Under the pieces are notes generated by a model. That model was not told the origin of the DNA. It worked only from the letters and a program-made list of their open reading frames with translations, and did no database searches. Position numbers and translations under genes: made by a program. From an uncultured Desulfovibrio sp. (GTDB lineage: Bacteria > Desulfobacterota > Desulfovibrionia > Desulfovibrionales > Desulfovibrionaceae), in NCBI GenBank assembly GCA_947177645.1, contig CAMWVJ010000101.1, positions 1-5,638 of the forward strand: a stretch of DNA of 5,638 nucleotides, given 5' to 3'. Below are positions 1-4,907 of the stretch, one piece after another; position 1 is the stretch's first letter, and each line of letters begins with the position of its first letter.

Positions 1-80
1 CGTGTGGGGCGGGAAGCGCCGGCAAAAACCTGGTACTACCCGATTGGTGGCCGCCAGAATTTGCCCGCGGCAGGAAAAAA
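1..80. other. Left-edge segment, no gene recognised
   Basis: No gene can be supported here. Two plus-strand frames enter open from the left edge: frame 1 closes at a TGA at 82-84 and frame 3 closes at a TGA at 135-137. Either could be the tail of an upstream gene, but neither short translation resembles a family I recognise. The A/T content rises sharply from about position 75, which fits a promoter for the gene that follows rather than coding sequence. Confidence 0.3.
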
Positions 81-107
81 TTGACTTCTCCCCGTCTTGT
101 ATATAAG
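81..107 (+). promoter_or_regulatory. Possible sigma70-type promoter for the M48 lipoprotein gene
   Basis: TTGACT at 81-86 matches the -35 consensus in five of six bases. It is followed by an A/T-rich TGTATATAAG stretch at 98-107, from which TATAAG (102-107, spacer 15) or TATATA (100-105, spacer 13) could serve as the -10 box. The spacer is shorter than the usual 16-18 nt, so the exact boxes are uncertain. This is nevertheless the only A/T-rich island in the first 280 bases. Initiation near 113-115 would give a leader of about 185 nt before the ATG at 300. Confidence 0.4.
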
Positions 108-112
108 TCAGC

Positions 113-299
113 GAAGGCGGGTGCCTCCCAAGTATGAGCGCCAGTCCCGGCAGGGGCTCGGGGCCGGGCAGCCTTCGCGCCGGCGAGCTGCCTCCGGCCC
201 CGGTTGTGGGGCCGCCCCGGCATGCGCGTTTCTTTTGCGCGATGCCGCGCGCGGCAAGGCTGGGGAGGCGGTATCTATCCACACGAAAAGGAGAGGGAG
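113..299 (+). promoter_or_regulatory. Structured 5' leader or candidate small RNA
   Basis: This G/C-rich stretch without a convincing ORF can fold extensively. GCCTCCC at 123-129 is complementary to GGGAGGC at 263-269, a helix that could close the whole element. Inside it, 159-172 pairs with 187-202 (nine bp plus five bp, separated by a 2-nt bulge on the 3' arm), and TCGC (175-178) / GCGA (183-186) can extend the stem. A second hairpin pairs 218-228 with 238-247 (ten bp, G224 bulged) around a T-rich loop. A weaker stem GAGC/GCTC lies at 136-159. The closing helix ends 18 nt before the Shine-Dalgarno, so the element could be a cis-regulatory leader of the M48 gene or an independent RNA. I do not recognise a known riboswitch, 6S, SRP or tmRNA core. 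High GC makes chance pairing common, so this stays tentative. Confidence 0.35.
288..293 (+). promoter_or_regulatory. Ribosome binding site fixing the M48 gene start
   Basis: AAGGAG lies 6 nt before the ATG at 300. This selects that ATG over the in-frame ATG at 204, which has no comparable site and would bury the lipoprotein signal behind 32 arginine/glycine-rich residues. Confidence 0.8.
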
Positions 300-1076
300 A
301 TGAAAGGATTTTGCGGCGTGGCGCTGTGCATTTCATGCTTCTTGCTGAACGGCTGCTTGGGTTCGGTCAATTATTCGCGCCTCATCGGCGCCGGCAGCCA
401 GGCCGTCCAGGCGGCTGCGGTCAGTGACGACGACCTCAGGGGCATGAGCCTCAAGATGCGGCAGCAGATGGACAGCGTTGCCACGGTGGCGGCCGACAAC
501 GACAAATATACCAAGCGCCTGAAACGGATCATGGCCAAGGAGACCAACGTCAACGGCGTGCCGCTCAACTACAAGGTCTACATGACGCCCGAACTCAACG
601 CCAGCGCCACCCCGGACGGCTCCATCCGCGTCAATTCCGGCCTCATGGACGCCATGAACGACGACGAGCTGCGCTTCGTGCTCGGCCATGAGATCGGCCA
701 TGTGGCCAAGGGGCATTCCCTCAACGCCCTGCGCATGTCCTATGCCACGGCAGCCGCCAAGACCGCGGCCGGCGCCCTGCACCCCACGGCCGCGACCATC
801 ACGGATTCCGGCCTCGGCGAGCTCGCCCGCGGCTTTGTCAACGCGCAGTTTTCCCAGTCCCAGGAGCTGGATGCGGACAGCTATGGCATGGATTTTCTGA
901 AGGCCAACCACTACAAGACTTCCGCGGCCATTTCGGCCATGCGCAAGCTCGGGTCATCGGGGGGCGGCTTCTTCGCCACCCATCCGTCCAGCGAGCGGCG
1001 GCTCAGGAACCTTGAGGCCCTTGAGCGCGGGGAGGATCCCAAGACCCTGACCACGGACAGCGACGACAAGAAATAA
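300..1076 (+). CDS. M48 family zinc metalloprotease, lipoprotein (LoiP/YcaL-like)
   Basis: Predicted 258-residue membrane-anchored zinc endopeptidase. The N-terminus is a lipoprotein signal: Lys2, a hydrophobic stretch (residues 4-16) and the lipobox L-N-G-C with Cys19 as lipidation site, so the enzyme should sit on the periplasmic face of a membrane. The catalytic motif HEIGH is at residues 130-134 (His130 and His134 zinc ligands, Glu131 catalytic base), and the third ligand is probably Glu189 in QELDADSYG, the usual M48 ExxxD-type helix. HPSSERR at 228-234 is the C-terminal signature shared with small M48 proteases such as E. coli LoiP and YcaL, which also match in size. By family analogy it degrades damaged envelope proteins; the substrate is unknown. 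The gene stands alone, with its own promoter-like region and a hairpin after the stop. The last ten residues are highly charged (DSDDKK tail). Family assignment is secure; the LoiP-type role is inferred. Confidence 0.93.
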   Translation: MKGFCGVALCISCFLLNGCLGSVNYSRLIGAGSQAVQAAAVSDDDLRGMSLKMRQQMDSVATVAADNDKYTKRLKRIMAKETNVNGVPLNYKVYMTPELNASATPDGSIRVNSGLMDAMNDDELRFVLGHEIGHVAKGHSLNALRMSYATAAAKTAAGALHPTAATITDSGLGELARGFVNAQFSQSQELDADSYGMDFLKANHYKTSAAISAMRKLGSSGGGFFATHPSSERRLRNLEALERGEDPKTLTTDSDDKK

Positions 1077-1108
1077 ACGGGGCCGCGACCACAGGCGTGC
1101 CAATAAAC

Positions 1109-1137
1109 GACAGCCCGGGCTTCGTGCCTGGGCTGTC
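1109..1137. terminator. Bidirectional intrinsic terminator between convergent genes
   Basis: GACAGCCCGGGC (1109-1120) pairs with GCCTGGGCTGTC (1126-1137) around a 5-nt loop, TTCGT, giving a 12-bp stem with one G-T wobble. It lies 32 nt past the M48 stop and 44 nt past the TPR stop on the other strand. The T-run is weak on the plus strand (TTGCGTT) and better on the minus strand (GTTTATT), so it probably works mainly for the leftward operon while also stopping the M48 transcript. Confidence 0.82.
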
Positions 1138-1181
1138 TTGCGTTGAAAGGCCGGGGCAGGCCCGGGAGGCGGGCGCGCCGT

Positions 1182-2003
1182 TCAGCGCCGGGCGGAAAGC
1201 GCCTGCATCACCTCGTTGGCCTCGGGCTGGTCGGGGTCGCCCTGGAGCGCGCGCAGCGCCAGCTCTTCGGCCTTGTCGCGCTTGCGCCAGTCCCAGTACA
1301 TCTTGGCCATCTTGCCGAAGGTGTTGGGATGGCCGCCGAAGGTGCGCAAAATGGCCATGTAGACTTTTTCGGCGCGCTCGTATTCGCGAAGCTCCGTCCA
1401 GGCGTTCACGGCGCCCGTGTAGGCCGCCGAGGCCCGCGGCTCGACCTGCATGGATTCCTCATACATTTCCGCAGCTTCGGCGAGCTGGCCCGCGGCCGCG
1501 AAGATCTGCCCGAGCTGGACGCGGATGCCCTCCTCCTCGCTGAACTCCTCGGCCACGCGCTTCAAAAAGGCGCGGCCCTTGGCGTACTGGCCCTCGTTGA
1601 GCAGTTGCACGCCGGTCTCGATGAGGGTCTTCTTGCGCTCGAGGCGCGCGTCGGCCTCCCGGCGGATCTTCTCCTCGGCCTCGTTGATCATGATCCTGGC
1701 CAGCCCTTCGAGCACGGTGGCGAGCGCCGCTTCCTTGCCCTGCTGGTAGGGGATGGGCCGGGGCTTGCCGCTGCGGCTGGGGTCGAGCAGGGTCTGCATG
1801 GCCTGGTGGTGGGTGAGGGCGTTGAGGAATTCGCAGATCTGGATGTCCATTTCCGCGCGCGGGCCGCGCATGAGTTGCACCCCGGAATATTGGCGCAAGG
1901 CCGCGCTCATGGCCGTGAGGGCGCGCGTGACCTCATTGCGGCGGAGGTAGCCGTTGGCGCGGGCGATATTTTCGCGGAGTTCCTTGGGGGCGACCTTGAG
2001 CAT
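1182..2003 (-). CDS. Cytoplasmic tetratricopeptide-repeat protein of unknown function
   Basis: Predicted 273-residue soluble helical protein without signal peptide or membrane segment. Four consecutive 34-residue TPR-like units can be read, at about 123-156, 157-190, 191-224 and 225-258, with alanines and aromatic/large residues at the expected spacing and a proline near the end of units two and four (VEP, GDP). The N-terminal 120 residues are not clear TPR, though 8-40 is a helix-turn-helix of similar size, and 105-125 is a charged helix rich in Glu, Arg and Lys. TPR arrays bind proteins, so an adaptor or assembly role is the general expectation; no partner can be named. The gene begins 1 nt after the nadD stop, with a strong Shine-Dalgarno inside the nadD end, and is last in the proA-nadD operon before a terminator. 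The linkage suggests co-expression but does not show a function in NAD or proline synthesis. Confidence 0.9.
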   Translation of the reverse strand: MLKVAPKELRENIARANGYLRRNEVTRALTAMSAALRQYSGVQLMRGPRAEMDIQICEFLNALTHHQAMQTLLDPSRSGKPRPIPYQQGKEAALATVLEGLARIMINEAEEKIRREADARLERKKTLIETGVQLLNEGQYAKGRAFLKRVAEEFSEEEGIRVQLGQIFAAAGQLAEAAEMYEESMQVEPRASAAYTGAVNAWTELREYERAEKVYMAILRTFGGHPNTFGKMAKMYWDWRKRDKAEELALRALQGDPDQPEANEVMQALSARR

Positions 2004-2004
2004 G

Positions 2005-2727
2005 TCAGCGCTCCTCCCTCCAGGCGGCGGCGACCGCCTCCCGGTGTTGATCCAGAATCTGCAAGACCTTTTCCGGCACGCCTTCGGGCGCCCGTCCGGC
2101 GAGCCACGCCGCGCGGATGCCGGAGGAGCTCACGGCCTCGGGCGCCAGCGGCAGGAGGACAGCCTCGCCGCCGCCCGGGAGCGCCATGCGCGGGGCATCG
2201 TCCGCGCCTGCGCGCAGGGGCGCCAGCTCCCGCGCGTTGGGCCAGTTTTTGCGCGTTACGGCCCGGAAGGCCGCGGCGTCGGCCACATCGCCGCGCGGCG
2301 CCACGACAAGGCTGCACAGGCTGGGTAGCTCGAGCCCGCGCCGCCAGGTGGGCAACAGTGCATAATCCTCGCCGCCAAGCAAAAAATAGGGCCTCACCCC
2401 GGGCTGCGCGGCGCGGAAGGCGGCCAGCGTGTCCCAGGTATAGGACGGCCCCTGGCGCTCGCCCTCCATGCGGTTGCAGGCAAGGCGCCGGTCGCCGTTT
2501 TCCGCGAGCGCCGCCTCCACCAGGGCGCAGCGCAGGGCGAAGGGCAGCACGCCCCGGCCCGGCTTGTGCGGCGGCCGGGCGCTCGGGATAAAGTCCGCGC
2601 CGTCCACGCTGCCGCCCAGCAGGCGCAGGGCCGCCGCGGCCACTTCCAGATGGCGCCGGTGCGGGGGATCGAAGGTGCCCCCGTAGAGCAGGCGCCCCCC
2701 CGTGGCGCGGCCCGGGGCAGCCGTCAT
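2005..2727 (-). CDS. nadD: Nicotinate-nucleotide adenylyltransferase
   Basis: This 240-residue enzyme transfers AMP from ATP to nicotinate mononucleotide, forming deamido-NAD in the NAD biosynthesis pathway. Family marks are the nucleotide-binding start GGTFDPPH (residues 16-23), ARPPHK at about 50-55, PSYTWDTL at about 93-100, a FLLGGEDY-LPTW segment near 114-127 and the C-terminal SSSGIR motif followed by a helix ending in QILDQH. Two positions differ from the usual pattern: the first motif reads H-R-R-H (23-26) where the family has HxGH, with an Arg codon CGC at 2653-2655 in place of glycine, and the conserved Asp of the GxD motif appears as Glu. Length is slightly above the usual 190-220 because of about ten extra N-terminal residues; no later in-frame ATG or GTG precedes the motif. 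The start overlaps the proA stop by 4 nt and lacks a good Shine-Dalgarno, so translation is probably coupled to proA. proA-nadD adjacency is common in bacteria. Confidence 0.92.
   Translation of the reverse strand: MTAAPGRATGGRLLYGGTFDPPHRRHLEVAAAALRLLGGSVDGADFIPSARPPHKPGRGVLPFALRCALVEAALAENGDRRLACNRMEGERQGPSYTWDTLAAFRAAQPGVRPYFLLGGEDYALLPTWRRGLELPSLCSLVVAPRGDVADAAAFRAVTRKNWPNARELAPLRAGADDAPRMALPGGGEAVLLPLAPEAVSSSGIRAAWLAGRAPEGVPEKVLQILDQHREAVAAAWREER
2011..2021 (-). promoter_or_regulatory. Ribosome binding site of the TPR gene inside nadD
   Basis: On the minus strand GGAGGGAGGAG lies 7 nt before the ATG at 2003 and is part of the last nadD codons. It confirms the start and shows that the TPR gene has its own strong initiation signal rather than depending only on read-through from nadD. 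Confidence 0.8.
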
Positions 2728-3995
2728 TGGCGCGTCTGGCCGTTTCCGAGCACGACGAACTTGGTGGTCGTCAGCTCGGTGACGCCCATGGGCCCGTAGG
2801 CGTGGAGCTTGGATGTGGAGATGCCGATCTCCGCGCCGAGGCCGAGCTGGCCGCCGTCATTGAAGCGCGTGGAGGCGTTCACCGCCACCATGGAGGCGTC
2901 GGCCTCGCGCAGGAAGCGCCGCGCCCGGCCGTAGTCGCGCGTGCAGATGACTTCGCTGTGGTTGGAGCCGTAGGCCGCGATGTGGGCGAGCGCCGCGTCC
3001 ATGTCGTCCACCACGCAGACGGCGAGGACGAGGGCGTGAAATTCGTGGCCAAGGTCGCTCGGCGTCTGCGGCTTTGCCGTGGGCCCGAGCAGCGGCAGCG
3101 AGGCTGCGTCGGCGCGGAACTCCACCCCGGCGCCCCCGAGGCTCCGGGCCACCATGGGCAAAAAGGCCGCGGCCTCGTCGCGGTGCACGAGCAGGCACTC
3201 CAGCGCATTGCACACGCCGGGGCGCTGCGTCTTGCCGTTTTCCACGAGGCGCAGGGCCATTTCAAGGTCGGCGCCGGCGTCCACATACAGATGGCACACG
3301 CCCTTGTCGTGCTTGAGCACGGGCATGGTGGCCGCCTCGCTCACGGCGCGCACCAGGCCCTCGCCGCCGCGGGGGATGATGACATCGATGTATGCGTTGA
3401 GCTTGCAGAGTGCGGTCACGGCGGCGCGGTCCGTGGTGGCGACGAGCTGCACGGCGTCGGCGGGGAGGCCGGCGTCCGCAAGGGCTTCGCGCAGCACGCC
3501 GGCGAGCGCCCGGTTGGAGCGCACAGCCTCGCTACCTCCGCGCAGGATGACGGCATTGCCCGCCTTGGCGCAGAGGATGGCGGCGTCCACCGTCACATTG
3601 GGGCGGGCCTCGTAGATCATGGCGATGACGCCGAGCGGCACGCGCATGCGGCCCACGAGCAGACCGTTGGGCCGCTGCCACTGGTGTTCGGTGACGCCCA
3701 CGGGGTCGGGCATGCCGGCCACAGCGAGGCAGGCGGCGCGCAGCTCGGCGAGGATGGCCGGGGTGAGGGTGAGCCGGTCGAGGCGCGGCGCGTCCAGCCC
3801 GGCGGCGCGGGCGGCGGCCACGTCCTCGGCGTTGGCGGCGAGCAGGGCGCCCTCGCGCTCGGCGAGCAGCTCGGCCACGCGGGCGAGAAAGCGGTTCTTC
3901 GCCGCGGGCCCGCCCGCGGCCATATGCCGCGAGGCGGCGCGCGCACGCCGGCCCAGCTCTTCCACCTGAAGGGTATCTTCCGCAGTCCAGCCCAT
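2724..3995 (-). CDS. proA: Glutamate-5-semialdehyde dehydrogenase (gamma-glutamyl phosphate reductase)
   Basis: Second enzyme of proline synthesis: it reduces L-glutamyl-5-phosphate with NADPH to glutamate-5-semialdehyde, which cyclises to pyrroline-5-carboxylate. The 423-residue product matches the usual length of about 417. Visible family marks are [13 protein letters not shown] (127-139), LRGGSEA (151-157), IPRGGEGL (207-214), the catalytic cysteine Cys262 in [17 protein letters not shown] (342-348), and the C-terminal block [28 protein letters not shown]. The start at 3995 was chosen because GGAGG sits 5 nt upstream. An in-frame ATG at 4124 would add 43 residues absent from the family and would run through the divergent promoter. 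It is the first gene of a three-gene leftward operon; proB is not in this window. No convincing promoter for it was found in the 164-nt gap to the divergent gene. Confidence 0.97.
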   Translation of the reverse strand: [423 protein letters not shown]

Positions 3996-3998
3996 CAG

Positions 3999-4005
3999 CC
4001 CCTCC
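3999..4005 (-). promoter_or_regulatory. Ribosome binding site deciding the proA start
   Basis: Read on the minus strand, GGAGGGG ends 3 nt before the ATG at 3995 (the GGAGG core is 5 nt away). It supports the 423-residue proA over the 466-residue reading from 4124. Confidence 0.75.
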
Positions 4006-4048
4006 GGCAATGCGCGCTCGGCCAGGCAGGGAAAGCGGGGCTTTTGCT

Positions 4049-4078
4049 TTGACAGGACGCGCGGTTGTGGCGTAAGAT
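4049..4078 (+). promoter_or_regulatory. Sigma70-type promoter of the membrane TPR-iorA unit
   Basis: TTGACA at 4049-4054 is a perfect -35 box, followed after 18 nt by TAAGAT at 4073-4078, which matches the -10 consensus in four of six bases. It lies in the A/T-richest part of the gap between divergent genes. Transcription would start near 4085 and give a leader of about 75 nt. Within that leader CGGGCC (4105-4110) and GGCCCG (4116-4121) can form a small 6-bp hairpin. No operator for a known regulator was recognised. Confidence 0.7.
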
Positions 4079-4146
4079 TAAGAAATGTGACCGGGGCTTC
4101 CGGCCGGGCCCAAGCGGCCCGCAACGCGGACGCCCGCGCCCCTCCC

Positions 4147-4151
4147 GGAGG
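4147..4151 (+). promoter_or_regulatory. Ribosome binding site of the membrane TPR gene
   Basis: GGAGG with 8 nt spacing to the ATG at 4160; it fixes the start of the downstream gene. Confidence 0.75.
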
Positions 4152-4159
4152 TTAGATAC

Positions 4160-4846
4160 ATGAATCCGCAAAAGAATCAAGACGAGTCGGCCTCCCCCTT
4201 CCTGCGTGACATCCAGGCCGAGGTGAGCGCGGAAAACGCCCCGCTCCTCCAGTTCATCACGCGCTACGCCAGCGCCATCGCGGGCGTGGTGCTCGCCCTT
4301 TTGCTGGCCCTTGGCGGCATGGCGGTGTGGAACTGGTATCACCACGGCAAGCAGGAGGAGGCGCGCCAGGAGCTCGCGCGCATCAACGCCCAGCTCAAGG
4401 GCAAGGACCGCGACGCCGCGCTCTCCAAACTGGCGGAAGGCGCCCCGGAGAGCACCAAGCTCTTCATTTATATGAGCCTCGGCCAGAGCGCCCAGGAAAA
4501 CGGCGACCCCATCCTCGCGGCGGACGCCTACGCCAAGGCGGCCAAGCTCGACGGCGACGGCGCCCTCGGCCTCACCGCGGCTCTCGGCAGCGTGGGCAGC
4601 CTGCTCATGCAGAACGAGAACGTCCAGGCGCTGGCGCTCCTGCAGGAGCTGGAGGCCAAGCTCCCCGAGTCGCGGCGTTCCGTGCAGCTTCGCCAGATGC
4701 TCGCCGAGGCGGCCTCGCGCGCCGGCAAGACCGAGCTCGCCTACAAGACCTATCTCGGCCTTGCGGAAGAGGTGAAGACGCCCGAAGCGGCCTATTTCCG
4801 CTCCCGCGCCAACGCGCTGGCCGCGGAGCTGGGCAAGGCCCAGTAA
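4160..4846 (+). CDS. Membrane-anchored TPR-like protein (YfgM/TPR_21 type)
   Basis: Predicted 228-residue single-pass membrane protein. Residues 1-35 are polar, followed by one hydrophobic helix at about 36-57 ending in VWNWY and a long soluble helical domain. The topology is probably a short cytoplasmic tail with the C-terminal domain outside the cytoplasm. The soluble part contains helix pairs resembling degenerate TPRs, for example LFIYMSLGQ...AADAYAKAAKL at about 101-130 and a similar pair at 134-168. This layout matches E. coli YfgM, an ancillary partner of the SecYEG translocon and periplasmic chaperones, and the TPR_21 family (PF09976). The similarity is architectural; I could not align it with a database, and a bamB gene, YfgM's usual neighbour, is not here. 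It is first after a good promoter, with iorA 61 nt downstream on the same strand, so the two are probably co-transcribed. Function in this context is unknown. Confidence 0.85.
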   Translation: MNPQKNQDESASPFLRDIQAEVSAENAPLLQFITRYASAIAGVVLALLLALGGMAVWNWYHHGKQEEARQELARINAQLKGKDRDAALSKLAEGAPESTKLFIYMSLGQSAQENGDPILAADAYAKAAKLDGDGALGLTAALGSVGSLLMQNENVQALALLQELEAKLPESRRSVQLRQMLAEAASRAGKTELAYKTYLGLAEEVKTPEAAYFRSRANALAAELGKAQ

Positions 4847-4879
4847 GGGGCGCCGCCTCAGGCAAGGCCCAACCTTATC

Positions 4880-4895
4880 CCGGCGCATGCGCCGG
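4880..4895. repeat. Perfect 16-nt palindrome before iorA
   Basis: CCGGCGCATGCGCCGG equals its own reverse complement. In RNA it could form a 6-bp stem (CCGGCG/CGCCGG) with a CATG loop, ending 2 nt before the iorA Shine-Dalgarno. The in-frame ATG at 4887 lies in its centre. It could be a protein-binding site, affect iorA translation, or be chance in GC-rich DNA. It is not followed by a T-run, so it is unlikely to be an intrinsic terminator. Confidence 0.5.
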
Positions 4896-4897
4896 CC

Positions 4898-4901
4898 GGA
4901 G
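4898..4901 (+). promoter_or_regulatory. Ribosome binding site favouring the GTG start of iorA
   Basis: GGAG lies 6 nt before the GTG at 4908. The competing in-frame ATG at 4887 has no Shine-Dalgarno at suitable distance and sits inside a palindrome, so GTG is preferred. Confidence 0.6.
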
Positions 4902-4907
4902 ACTGCC

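Noticed and set aside
204..299. Extended N-terminus of the M48 protein from an ATG at 204
   Set aside because: It lacks a ribosome binding site and would place 32 residues before a textbook lipoprotein signal that starts at 300.
113..299. 6S RNA, SRP RNA, tmRNA or cobalamin/TPP riboswitch
   Set aside because: None of the conserved core sequences I know for these classes (for example the SRP GGAAG loop region or the riboswitch core boxes) is visible; the branching also differs from the single long 6S hairpin.
333..911. 192-codon minus-strand ORF inside the M48 gene
   Set aside because: Shadow of the M48 reading frame; its composition (His, Gly, Val rich) follows from the sense codons.
1143..2591. 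482-codon plus-strand ORF opposite the TPR and nadD genes
   Set aside because: It is antisense to two genes with clear family motifs and is rich in Arg, Ala, Pro and Gly, the usual mirror of GC-rich codon bias; no recognised domain.
2727..4052. 441-codon plus-strand ORF opposite proA
   Set aside because: Full-length antisense shadow of an unmistakable proA; His/Gly/Ala-rich translation without domain pattern.
3996..4124. 43-residue N-terminal extension of ProA
   Set aside because: Absent from the family and overlapping the divergent promoter; the ATG at 3995 has GGAGG at good spacing.
3995..4888. 297-codon minus-strand ORF spanning the divergent gap and the membrane TPR gene
   Set aside because: It crosses a good plus-strand promoter and ribosome binding site and mirrors the TPR gene; no independent start signal or domain.
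4880..4895. Intrinsic terminator between the membrane TPR gene and iorA
   Set aside because: The palindrome has too short a stem and is followed by GC-rich sequence with no T-run.
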